From positions 244,158 through 308,157 of the forward strand of contig JBDWUA010000010.1 of assembly GCA_039984715.1 (NCBI GenBank): a stretch of 64,000 nucleotides of DNA, written 5' to 3'. Positions 26,417 to 34,883 of the stretch are shown piece after piece; positions within the stretch are counted from its first letter, which is position 1, and each line of letters starts with the position of its first letter. The translations under genes were made by a program, and so were the position numbers. Below the pieces are notes generated by a model. It saw only the letters and a list, made by a program, of their open reading frames with translations. It searched no databases and had not been told where the DNA came from. Origin of the DNA: JABSSA01 sp039984715. Its GTDB lineage: Bacteria; Pseudomonadota; Alphaproteobacteria; Rhodobacterales; Rhodobacteraceae.

Positions 26417-27676
26417 CTATTTTACAACAGTGTAACCGTTGAGTTTCGCCTGGTTTGTCAGCTCCTGCTCCAATGCAGGTAACGCACCAACAACGCTTTC
26501 CCCTGTCGCGGCCGCTTTTCCGACCGTTCCGGCGAATGCTGCTTCGAGGTTGATCCGCAATGACACGTAGTTCACATCACTGAACTGAACAGCTTCCAAC
26601 ATGACGTTATAGGTCTGGTCATTGGCATACCAAGGATCAGCAGCGATCGCAGCGCCCCACGCAACCGACGATGCTTCATGCGCAGGCATGGTTACCGCAG
26701 TCGTTTGAAGTGTGACGTCAGTTGCAACCCATTCAATCAGGTCGGCTACGGCTTCTGGATGCTCGGTATTTCTCCAACCAGCATACGTTCCGCCACCCCA
26801 GTGCCACGTGGTTGGCTGATCTTGATCTGCCCAACGCGGTGGCAATGCTGCCCCTGTTTGGCCTTCGGGTGCACCAAAGGATGGACGAATGACGTGCTCG
26901 GCGAACCAAGATGGTCCAAGCAAGAATGGGACCTTGTTGTTCCGGTAAAGTTCGGCAAATGCTGGATCAAATAGCCCGACCCGTGCCAAGCTGCCGTTTT
27001 CAGCCATTCGGTCGACCATCTCGGCTGGGCGAAGGCAGGCTTCCGTCGATAGATCGATACGCAGTGTGTTTTCCTCGCCTTCAACTGGCGCCGCAAAGTT
27101 GCAACCACTTGAGGCCAAGAAATTCATCATCGGGAATTCTTGTGTTGCGGACCCGATTGACATGCCCTTTTCAGCGACACGAGCACCAAAGGCCTCGTAC
27201 TCTTCCCAAGTCGTCGGGAGCGTTTCACCAAGCTCTTCAATGAGGGGCGCGTTGTACCAAATGTGGAACTGCGCAACGTCGTTTCGCAAGCACATCAACT
27301 TGCCGTCGATTTCACACACCGTGTTTGCGTTTGTCGAATACGCGTCCTCGACTTCCTGAGGAATTAAATCGGACAGGTCCAAAACAAAATTCGAGCGACG
27401 GGTCGCCAGCAATGAAGTATAGCTAACATTATTGAAGAAAACGACATCGGGAACTTCTGTTCCGGCCTGCATCGCCAATTGAATTTTGGCAACAAGGTCA
27501 GGCGCCGAAATCGTTGTGATATTAAGGTCAACGCCGTCCTTGTCGTATGTTTCAAACATTGGAACGCGCACGCTGTCCGCCCATACGTTCAGTGTAATGT
27601 CTTGAGCAACCGCCGCGGAACCTGTGATTGTGCCAACAGCAAGTGTTGCGTATTTTAACACTTTTGATGTGTTCAT
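26417..27676 (-). CDS. Sugar ABC transporter substrate-binding protein
   Basis: 419-residue periplasmic binding protein (extracellular solute-binding family 1). Signal peptide with KVLKYATLAVGTITGSAAVA, cleavage after AVA-Q. The mature part has typical PDVVFFNNVSYTSLLA and LPTTWEEYEAFGARVAEKG segments. Three Cys residues near the middle may form a disulfide. It is encoded between the ATPase and the permeases in the CUT1-type operon. Confidence 0.92.
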   Translation of the reverse strand: MNTSKVLKYATLAVGTITGSAAVAQDITLNVWADSVRVPMFETYDKDGVDLNITTISAPDLVAKIQLAMQAGTEVPDVVFFNNVSYTSLLATRRSNFVLDLSDLIPQEVEDAYSTNANTVCEIDGKLMCLRNDVAQFHIWYNAPLIEELGETLPTTWEEYEAFGARVAEKGMSIGSATQEFPMMNFLASSGCNFAAPVEGEENTLRIDLSTEACLRPAEMVDRMAENGSLARVGLFDPAFAELYRNNKVPFLLGPSWFAEHVIRPSFGAPEGQTGAALPPRWADQDQPTTWHWGGGTYAGWRNTEHPEAVADLIEWVATDVTLQTTAVTMPAHEASSVAWGAAIAADPWYANDQTYNVMLEAVQFSDVNYVSLRINLEAAFAGTVGKAAATGESVVGALPALEQELTNQAKLNGYTVVK

Positions 27677-27721
27677 TTCAATTTCCCTCCTAGTTAGATT
27701 ATTTTGTCATCCCGAAAATTT

Positions 27722-28810
27722 TCAGTCCCTTATCTTTTGTCCATCTTTGTCGAAAAAATGCGATTGGGTTGGGTCAAAGGCAATTGACACCTTATCGCCA
27801 ACCCCGTGTTCAAAGCTTGCTGCGGCTTGGATGGTTAGCAGTTCCGACAAGCCAGCGTCAGCGTAGACATATGTAACGTTTCCAAGCCGCTCTATGGTTT
27901 CAATCACGGCCGAGATCGCGCCCGGATCAGCCGCCTCAACAAAGCTAACGTCTTCGGGTCGGAACCCCACAGTCACGACATCGCCACTCGAGTGGCCGCT
28001 CAGGTTAGTCGAGATTGTCAGTTGCGCCGCCCCATCCAGATCAACGGAATTTGCGGATGCAGACGCCTCAATTTTTCCGGTAACGAGGTTCATCTTTGGC
28101 GACCCGATGAAACTGGCCACAAAGAGATTGCTGGGATTTTTGTAAAGCTCTAGCGGCGAACCTATTTGCTGAATATGCCCGTTATCCAATGCGACGATCC
28201 GATCGGCAAGCGTCATGGCTTCGACCTGATCATGGGTCACATAAATCATCGCGGCCCCTAGTTCACGATGCAGACGTTCGATTTCCAGCCGCATTTCGAC
28301 CCGCAAACCAGCATCCAGATTTGAAAGCGGTTCATCAAACAAGAAAACCTTGGGTTCGCGCACAATTGCGCGTCCAATCGCAACGCGTTGACGTTGCCCA
28401 CCAGAAAGTTGTGCTGGCGAACGTTCAAGCAGCGCTTCAAGCTTAAGGATTCTTGCCGCCTCCATAACTTGTTTTTTGATCTCTTCGCCTGAAAGCTTTG
28501 AGAGGCGCAGATTGAACGCAATATTTTCAAAGACATTCATGTGCGGGTAAAGCGCGTAGGATTGAAAAACCATTGCGATGCCACGACCGGATGGCTCTGC
28601 ATAGGTTACATTCTGGTCGCCAATAATAATGTCGCCGGACGTCGTGCTCTCGAGTCCTGCAATGACACGTAACAGCGTTGACTTTCCCGAGCCAGACGGC
28701 CCGACAAACACGACGAATTCCCCGTGCGCGACCTTAAGGTCCACGCCATCGATGACACTTACTGCACCAAAAGACTTCTTGATATCGTGTAGCTCGACTG
28801 CTGCATTCAT
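27722..28810 (-). CDS. Sugar ABC transporter ATPase, MalK/UgpC type
   Basis: 362-residue ATPase: Walker A GPSGSGKST (about 38-46), Q-loop FQSYALYPHM, signature LSGGQRQRVAIGRAI, Walker B VFLFDEPLSNLD, switch His in YVTHDQVEAMT, and a C-terminal TOBE regulatory domain (TVGFRPEDV). It energises uptake by the two permeases downstream. The start lies 2 bp after the dehydratase stop. Confidence 0.95.
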   Translation of the reverse strand: MNAAVELHDIKKSFGAVSVIDGVDLKVAHGEFVVFVGPSGSGKSTLLRVIAGLESTTSGDIIIGDQNVTYAEPSGRGIAMVFQSYALYPHMNVFENIAFNLRLSKLSGEEIKKQVMEAARILKLEALLERSPAQLSGGQRQRVAIGRAIVREPKVFLFDEPLSNLDAGLRVEMRLEIERLHRELGAAMIYVTHDQVEAMTLADRIVALDNGHIQQIGSPLELYKNPSNLFVASFIGSPKMNLVTGKIEASASANSVDLDGAAQLTISTNLSGHSSGDVVTVGFRPEDVSFVEAADPGAISAVIETIERLGNVTYVYADAGLSELLTIQAAASFEHGVGDKVSIAFDPTQSHFFDKDGQKIRD

Positions 28811-28812
28811 CT

Positions 28813-29946
28813 TCAGGCCTCCGGACGCGTATCTTCGTTAACGACGAATTTCTGGACGGCGGTTTTGTCTAACTTTTCCCAGTCGATCTGGTAGCCAAGC
28901 CCCGGTTCATCGCTGACATTTAGGTACCCATCGTTGATCGCCAACGAGCCAAGCTTGTCCAAACCAAGAATTTGCTCTTCGTTCATGACCAACTGTTCAT
29001 AGTAGTCATTATTTGGAATAGCCGCGCAAAGCTGAGCGTTTTCTCGACCCATACCGTGTATCTGGGCACGCATTCCAAAGCTCTGGGACAAGCCAGCAAC
29101 CTTCATGCAACCCGTGAACCCGCCTTTATTGTAAGCGTTCACTCGGGTCATATCCAATGCGCGGGCTTCGATCCAACTGGCCATGTTCCAGTGTGCCCCA
29201 TCTGAGGTTTCCGCAGCCAAAACTGGCATATCCAGCTTTTCACAGAGCTTGGTATAAGCGCCCAAATGGAATTCGCGCATCGGCTCTTCGTACCAAAGAA
29301 ACCCTAGGTCTTGCAGTGCCGTGCCGACTTTCAGCGCGTCGACATAATCCCAACCCGCAGACCCATCAAACATCAGGTCAGCATCCGGACCAACCCATTT
29401 GCGCAAATTTTTTGATAGCAGAATATCTTGTTCAACATCGCCCCAAGCGTGCAACTTGAATGCCTTGAAACCTACATCCACGCACATCTTGATGTAACGC
29501 TCGTATTCGCCCATCGTCGGCCAAGTCACTGTTGATGCATATGCTGGCACCTTGGTGTCGAACCCACCCAACATCTGATAAATGGGCATCTTCGCGGCCT
29601 GTGATTTGACATCCCAAGCAAGGATATCCAAGAGGCCCAACGCCCTTAGGTTTATCTCTTCGATGCGGTCAATTTCCCACATCTTGACCCAAAGCTTTTC
29701 AGTGAGCCGCGGGTCGTCGCCAATGAATTCATGATAACGTCTTCGCACCAAATCGGCGATGGCAACGCCCGAACCAACCTCCATAGCGCCAAAAATACCC
29801 GCGTCTGTCTCCATACGCAGGACCGCTTTCATCGGTTCTGACCCTCTGGGAATATCGCCATGCGAACCCGGAATTCCGTTGCGCCAAATGAACTTTGGGC
29901 CCCGATCAGCCGGAGCAATCCAAACTGTAAAGCCTGTAATTTTCAT
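28813..29946 (-). CDS. Mandelate racemase/muconate-lactonizing family dehydratase (KxH type)
   Basis: 377-residue enolase-superfamily enzyme. The acid/base pair is K164 and H166 in FKLHAWG; metal ligands D194 (LMFDGSAGW), E220/E221 (WYEEPM) and E246 (LAAETSD); a C-terminal IHGMGRENAQ. The KxH motif and length point to a sugar-acid dehydratase distinct from the fuconate enzyme. It is the first gene of the leftward sugar operon, divergent from a GntR gene across a long dyad. Confidence 0.87.
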   Translation of the reverse strand: MKITGFTVWIAPADRGPKFIWRNGIPGSHGDIPRGSEPMKAVLRMETDAGIFGAMEVGSGVAIADLVRRRYHEFIGDDPRLTEKLWVKMWEIDRIEEINLRALGLLDILAWDVKSQAAKMPIYQMLGGFDTKVPAYASTVTWPTMGEYERYIKMCVDVGFKAFKLHAWGDVEQDILLSKNLRKWVGPDADLMFDGSAGWDYVDALKVGTALQDLGFLWYEEPMREFHLGAYTKLCEKLDMPVLAAETSDGAHWNMASWIEARALDMTRVNAYNKGGFTGCMKVAGLSQSFGMRAQIHGMGRENAQLCAAIPNNDYYEQLVMNEEQILGLDKLGSLAINDGYLNVSDEPGLGYQIDWEKLDKTAVQKFVVNEDTRPEA

Positions 29947-29953
29947 TGATATA

Positions 29954-29985
29954 CCATCTTGAACATATTAATATATCTAAGATGG
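29954..29985. promoter_or_regulatory. 32-bp dyad in the divergent promoter, candidate GntR operator
   Basis: ccatctt (29954-29960) and aagatgg (29979-29985) are perfect inverted arms, and the central atattaatat (29965-29974) is itself a perfect palindrome sharing the same centre. Only three of sixteen positions per half mismatch. It starts 8 bp upstream of the sugar operon and lies 82 bp from the chosen gntR start, a suitable place for a repressor site. Confidence 0.7.
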
Positions 29986-30067
29986 GCATTTACTGTCTGT
30001 CAACAAAGATTCTGAAATATTAACCGACGCAATGGCTGCTGTTTTTGAACCGCAAAAAGGACTGGAA

Positions 30068-30739
30068 ATGGAGCAGGCTCCCCCAAAACACCAAGCGTTC
30101 TACACAAAACATGAGGGTTATCAAAAGTTTATCCAGGCAATGCATGACCTAAAAATTGCTCCGGGATCGACAGTTACCCAGACTGACCTTTGTGAAATAT
30201 TAGAGATGTCAGTGACGCCGCTAAGAGAATGCTTGGTTCTCTTAGAAGAATACGGGCTGGTGACTGTTCGCCCACGTGCTGGCGTTCAAGTCGTAAACCC
30301 CGATGTCTCATTCTTTCGCGAAAATATGCAGTTTCGCACGCTCATTGAAACAAATGCGCTGTCTAGTTTTGTCGAAAAAGCTGACATGAGTTTTCTAGAG
30401 CCGCTTCGTCGATCCCACGAAGATTGCCTTGACCGCGTGTCAACCGCCAAAGATCCAGAAAGCATATCCAAGGAGGTGGCCGCGCTGGACCGGATTTTGC
30501 ATGTCGAAATTGTAGAAGCGATGCGTAACCGGTCAATTTCCGCTATTCACCATCGCCTTTTGGACAATTTCAATCTGAGCAAGCTGGTCCATATTCAACT
30601 TACATATCGTGAGAACACAACGGACACGATCAAGGAACACTTGCTGCTGATAGATGCGGCGATGAACCGGGATCAAACGGCAGCACATGATGCACTCAGG
30701 TCCCATCTCAGAGCATCGACTCACCGAACATTCACCTGA
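30068..30739 (+). CDS. GntR-family (FCD) regulator of the sugar operon
   Basis: 223 residues: N-terminal winged helix (APGSTVTQTDLCEILEMS, VTPLRECLVLLEEYGLVTV, RAGVQVV) and a helical FCD domain. The ATG at 30068 was chosen because AAGGA lies six bases upstream; an ATG at 30032 has no ribosome site. It is divergent from the importer/dehydratase operon across a 32-bp dyad, so control by a sugar acid is likely. The Gfo/Idh and second dehydratase genes follow on the same strand. Confidence 0.87.
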   Translation: MEQAPPKHQAFYTKHEGYQKFIQAMHDLKIAPGSTVTQTDLCEILEMSVTPLRECLVLLEEYGLVTVRPRAGVQVVNPDVSFFRENMQFRTLIETNALSSFVEKADMSFLEPLRRSHEDCLDRVSTAKDPESISKEVAALDRILHVEIVEAMRNRSISAIHHRLLDNFNLSKLVHIQLTYRENTTDTIKEHLLLIDAAMNRDQTAAHDALRSHLRASTHRTFT

Positions 30740-30820
30740 TTTGACCAAATTCCCCGGCTCAAAAATGGCCGACACGGGAAGGTCTAGACAGGTGCGACAC
30801 TCAATCAAAAGGTAATCCCA

Positions 30821-31813
30821 ATGACGAACATCGTTAGGTACGGTCTTATCAGCACCGCCAGTATTGGCTTTGGCAAACATCTTCCTGGGTCTTTAACTTC
30901 GCGCAATTCCGAGATCGTTGCCGTAAGCAGTCGAACCCTCAAATCTGCCGAGGCCGCGGCTGAGAAACATGGAATCCCACTGGCATTCGGAAGCTATCAG
31001 GAGATGATCGACAGTGACCAAATCGATGCTGTGATCAACACTTTGCCAAATTCCATGCACCACGAATGGAGCATCAAGGCAGCCAAGGCAGGTAAACATG
31101 TCTTGTGTGAGAAACCGCTGAGCGCGACGATGGCGCAAGCCCGCGAAATGGCTGCTGCTGCAAACGAACATGGCATTGTGTTGGTTGAGGGGTTCACGCC
31201 GCGCTGGAACAAACAGATGCGCACAATTCGTGAACTCATCGCGCAAGGAGAGATCGGTGAAGTCATTCGAATTGACACCTGCCTGACATTCACACGCGAA
31301 GACTTGGGCGATATCCGTTTCAGTAAAGAATTGGCGGGTGGAAGCATGATGGATGCGGGCGGATACGCGGTTTATGCTGCGCGTTTTGCCATGGGTTCCG
31401 AACCGATCCAAGCCGCGGGCTTTGAACGCAAACGAACCGGAATTGAGGTCGACACGACATTCAGTGGCCTTCTAAAATTTCCGTGCGGCGCCGTAGCGAA
31501 TGTTTGGAGCAGCCTCGAGGGTCCGCGGCAACTCCCCTTCATAGCGACCGGCACCAAAGGTACGATTTCACTAGAACAATCATTTGAGGAAGATGTGCCG
31601 GTCATCATCTCCAGAGCCGGCGTTGAAGAAGTGATGGAAATGCAAAGCGTCGACCGCTTTCAGGCACAATTGGACGAATTTTCTGAATGTGTCCTGACGA
31701 ACAAGACACCTGAATTCCCGGTCGAAGACGGCATGCGCAACATGGCGGCGCTGTTGGCTTTGTACGAGTCTGCCCGATCAGAGAGCATCATCAAAATCGA
31801 GGAGATTTCATAA
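30821..31813 (+). CDS. Gfo/Idh/MocA-family sugar oxidoreductase
   Basis: 330 residues: N-terminal NAD(P)-binding Rossmann fold (YGLISTASIGFGKHLPG, a slightly unusual variant without a clear GxGxxG), the family EKP motif (HVLCEKPLS), and a C-terminal alpha/beta domain with GGSMMDAGGY containing the usual catalytic Asp region. It probably oxidises a sugar at a ring hydroxyl. It is followed after one base by a dehydratase gene, so the product may feed that enzyme. Confidence 0.9.
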   Translation: MTNIVRYGLISTASIGFGKHLPGSLTSRNSEIVAVSSRTLKSAEAAAEKHGIPLAFGSYQEMIDSDQIDAVINTLPNSMHHEWSIKAAKAGKHVLCEKPLSATMAQAREMAAAANEHGIVLVEGFTPRWNKQMRTIRELIAQGEIGEVIRIDTCLTFTREDLGDIRFSKELAGGSMMDAGGYAVYAARFAMGSEPIQAAGFERKRTGIEVDTTFSGLLKFPCGAVANVWSSLEGPRQLPFIATGTKGTISLEQSFEEDVPVIISRAGVEEVMEMQSVDRFQAQLDEFSECVLTNKTPEFPVEDGMRNMAALLALYESARSESIIKIEEIS

Positions 31814-31814
31814 A

Positions 31815-32966
31815 ATGAATGAAATCAAAAAGATAGACGTTTTTGAATTCAGCTACCCGGTGGAAAACCTTGGGGAAGATGGGTTTGACTCGGTCTACTG
31901 TCCAGGCAAGACCAAGTTGAGTTCCACTTTGGCAATTCGCATTGAAACGCAAAACGGCTTAGCTGGCGAATATGTGGGTGGGACGCCGATGATGATGTCC
32001 CAAATCAACGCAATCGCACCAAAAATGATCGGTGAAAGCGCGTTTAACCGATTGAATTTTTATGAAGAATTCAAAAGAGCTTTGCGCAAGTTTGATAAGG
32101 TCGGCGTCGGCCCGCTGGACAACGCTCTTTGGGATTGGGCGGGTCGCCGGTTGGAGGTTTCCGTGGCCGAGCTTCTTGGCGCCTCACGCAAGAAAATCCC
32201 GGTCTATGCGAGCACCTATCATGGCGACGAAAATGGCGGCCTAGAAACACCCGAAGACTACGCCAAATTTGCCGAACATTGCCATTCGCTCGGCTATACC
32301 GGGTTCAAAATTCACGGCTGGACCAACGGCAATGTTGCGCGCGAAGTTGAAGCGGTCCTGTTGCTTGGTGAGCGTGTCGGCAAGAAAATGAAATTGATGT
32401 TGGACCCCGCGTGTCATCTGGTGACATTCGCGGATGCCCTAGAAGTTGGTCGCGCCTGTGACGAGGCGGGTTTTTATTGGTACGAAGATCCATTCCGCGA
32501 TACTGGGGTTGCCCAGACCGCACATCTAAGGCTGCGCGAATTGATCCAAACGCCGATTTTGATCGGCGAACATGTACGCGGTCTAGAGGCGAAAACCAAT
32601 CTGGCGTTGTCAGGTGCAAGTGACTTCGTGCGCGTCAATCCTGATTTGGACATGGGCATAACTGGCGCGCTCAAAGTGGCGCATATGGCCGAAGGATTAG
32701 GGCTTGATGTTGAAGTTCACGCCGCCGGCCCCGCGCACCGTCATTGCGTCGCGGCATTCCGAAACACCAACTTTTATGAGAGGGCGCTCGTAGGGCCAAA
32801 ATGCGGAGGGTCCAAACCAAATGTCTATACCTGCGGCTATTCTGAAGAGCTGGAGGCCATCGATTCCGATGGCATGGTCGATGTGCCGGACGGAATTGGA
32901 CTGGGTGTGGAATACGACTGGGTCGACATTAAATCCAAGGCAACAAAGCACCACGTCTTTAGTTGA
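31815..32966 (+). CDS. Mandelate racemase-family sugar-acid dehydratase (KxH type)
   Basis: 383-residue enolase-superfamily enzyme with K165/H167 in FKIHGW, metal ligands D197 (MLDPACH), E224 (WYEDPF) and E252 (IGEHVRG), and HAAGPAHRHC carrying the distal His. The start codon follows the Gfo/Idh stop by one base. It belongs to the same KxH subgroup as the enzyme at 28.8-29.9 kb but is clearly different in sequence. Substrate unknown. Confidence 0.87.
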   Translation: MNEIKKIDVFEFSYPVENLGEDGFDSVYCPGKTKLSSTLAIRIETQNGLAGEYVGGTPMMMSQINAIAPKMIGESAFNRLNFYEEFKRALRKFDKVGVGPLDNALWDWAGRRLEVSVAELLGASRKKIPVYASTYHGDENGGLETPEDYAKFAEHCHSLGYTGFKIHGWTNGNVAREVEAVLLLGERVGKKMKLMLDPACHLVTFADALEVGRACDEAGFYWYEDPFRDTGVAQTAHLRLRELIQTPILIGEHVRGLEAKTNLALSGASDFVRVNPDLDMGITGALKVAHMAEGLGLDVEVHAAGPAHRHCVAAFRNTNFYERALVGPKCGGSKPNVYTCGYSEELEAIDSDGMVDVPDGIGLGVEYDWVDIKSKATKHHVFS

Positions 32967-33022
32967 TTTTCCGACGTTTTCTTCGGCAGTCGCTGCCATT
33001 CAAGCAAGCCTTGGCCTTTGGG

Positions 33023-33352
33023 TTAATCGTGGTGAAAAACTTCTTCCATTTTCGCCCACCATTCACCGTCACCACGAGATTCAAGCGGCTGCTGCATAGG
33101 GTTGCAAATAGCCCACCATTCTTGGGTTTTGGGGTCCGTGGCCATCTTGGCTGCATCGGCTTCGAAATCGTCGCCATGATATTCCCAATACCCAAACATG
33201 AGGTTCTCGGGTTCACGAAGGTAAATTGAATAATTCCGGATGTTGCAGGCAGAGATCTGTGTCAAAATTTCCGGCCAGCAATTGGCGTGTAGACGTTTGT
33301 ATTCTGGGATATGCTCGGGCTTGATCCCGATTACCATGGCCATTCTTTTCAT
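33023..33352 (-). CDS. L-rhamnose/L-fucose mutarotase-like protein
   Basis: 109 residues of the RhaM/COG3254 family: H22 in RLHANCWPEI, Y41 in NYSIYL, and paired W79-W80 match the active-site layout known for E. coli RhaM. It interconverts sugar anomers so that the correct one enters the dehydrogenase. The start overlaps the stop of the preceding dehydratase as ATGA. In a fucose-type locus an L-fucose preference is as likely as rhamnose. Confidence 0.88.
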   Translation of the reverse strand: MKRMAMVIGIKPEHIPEYKRLHANCWPEILTQISACNIRNYSIYLREPENLMFGYWEYHGDDFEADAAKMATDPKTQEWWAICNPMQQPLESRGDGEWWAKMEEVFHHD

Positions 33353-34503
33353 ATGCGTTTCCCAATTTCAGTGGTCAATCCCGCAATGGCCTTTTCATTT
33401 ATAGCCTCCCAATTCCAATCGATCCCAAGGCCGGGCGCCCTTGGAGCATGGGCATTTCCATCACAAATTTCGAGGCGACTATGAGTGATATCATCCAGTT
33501 GCGGGATGTATTCCAACATCGGCGCATTGGGCACAGCGCAGGTCAGGCTTACATGCAGCTCCATCAAGAAATGGGGGCAAATCGCGACGTTAAAAGCCTC
33601 GGCCATATGCGCAATTTTCAGCCACGGTGTTATGCCGCCAACCCGGGCCACATCCGCCTGAACAATCGTGCATCCACCCATTTGTAAATAGTCTTTGAAC
33701 TGACTGAGCGAGTACATGCTTTCGCCGACCGCGATCGGAACACGCGAATGGGAATTCAGCGCGACATGTGCGCCTATGTCATCGGCCTTCATCGGTTCCT
33801 CAAACCAACCAATACCAAACTCAGCGAGCATATCTGCGCGGCACTTGGCCTCTGACAAGTTAAACGACTGGTTGCCATCGACCAAAATCTGGAATTCGTC
33901 ACCGACAGAACCGCGAACGGCCGCAAGACGCGCACGATCTTCGGATAAATTTGGCTTGCCAACCTTGATTTTGGCACCCGCGAACCCCTTAGCCTGCATC
34001 GCCAGAGCGTCACTCACCAAGGCTTCAGTTTCAATATGCAGCCAGCCCCCTTCGGTGGAGTAAAGAGGCACCTCAGGTTTCGCGCCACCCGCCATGCGCC
34101 ACAATGGTTGTTTCGCCCTCAGGCAACGCAAATCCCAAAGAGCGGTGTCAATCGTCGCCAGCGCCAAAGACGTTATCACACCGACCGACGTTGCATGCGT
34201 CGACAAAAGTAAATCACGCCAGATTCCGCCAATCTCTTCGGCCTCGCGTCCGATAATCCGCGGCAATAAAGTTTCACGCAAAAGGCTAATGACCGCAGGG
34301 CCACCAGTTCCAATTGTATAGCTATACCCCGTCCCAACAACGCCCTCCGCATCCGTAAGGCGTAGTATTGGCGTTTCTTGGCTTGCAAAGGACTGGATAG
34401 CATCCGTGCGTGGAACCTTTGGCTGGAGGTCCACCATCATCAGTTCAGCGTGGACGATCTTAGGCACAACGAGACCCCGGGAACGTGCCACTCTTGGCAA
34501 CAC
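33349..34503 (-). CDS. Mandelate racemase-family dehydratase/racemase (KxK type)
   Basis: 384 residues to the first ATG, with KxK in GAKIKVG, metal ligands in ILVDGNQSF, GWFEEPM and AVGESMYS, and CPHFLMELH carrying the distal His. The start is uncertain: no strong ribosome site precedes the ATG at 34503, and a GTG at 34467 would start the conserved region VPKIVHAEL. It is coupled to the mutarotase gene by ATGA. The KxK motif separates it from the two KxH enzymes, so it acts on another substrate or epimer. Confidence 0.83.
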   Translation of the reverse strand: MLPRVARSRGLVVPKIVHAELMMVDLQPKVPRTDAIQSFASQETPILRLTDAEGVVGTGYSYTIGTGGPAVISLLRETLLPRIIGREAEEIGGIWRDLLLSTHATSVGVITSLALATIDTALWDLRCLRAKQPLWRMAGGAKPEVPLYSTEGGWLHIETEALVSDALAMQAKGFAGAKIKVGKPNLSEDRARLAAVRGSVGDEFQILVDGNQSFNLSEAKCRADMLAEFGIGWFEEPMKADDIGAHVALNSHSRVPIAVGESMYSLSQFKDYLQMGGCTIVQADVARVGGITPWLKIAHMAEAFNVAICPHFLMELHVSLTCAVPNAPMLEYIPQLDDITHSRLEICDGNAHAPRAPGLGIDWNWEAINEKAIAGLTTEIGKRI

Positions 34504-34883
34504 ATCGTCTGGAAATCTCTGTCATTAAATGAGTTTCCTCAACCCTGACGCGACTGACATTACTCGGATCAAATATCATTTTAGGCGCCCTTCGCTTGAG
34601 GAAATCTGGTCGTGATATCACAACGTACTCCAAGAACATTCTCCAGTCGACCTGGGCAAAACCCGGTTTTGCCAATCCGACCTCAACAATCAGAATGACG
34701 TAATAAGTCCGAGTTCACTTCGAAACTCGGTTTGCTTGGGGATCGTTGCATTAATCGGCCAACTTGGTCAGCTTTGACGCTTTGTGGTTAAATATGCCGC
34801 GCATACGCTTCATAGAAATTTCCACGCATCGATGATGCCAGCCGTCAAAGTTAGACAGGAGACACAATCAATGCGGGAATTCA
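34504..34883. other. 380-bp intergenic region with a small hairpin
   Basis: No convincing gene. A 7-bp inverted repeat, ccgagtt (34709-34715) and aactcgg (34724-34730), followed on the plus strand by tttgctt, is a weak terminator candidate. Short open frames here show no recognisable family and no ribosome sites. Confidence 0.4.

Noticed and set aside
34460..34675. 71-codon minus-strand frame upstream of the KxK dehydratase
   Set aside because: No ribosome site and no recognisable family; overlaps the start of the dehydratase.
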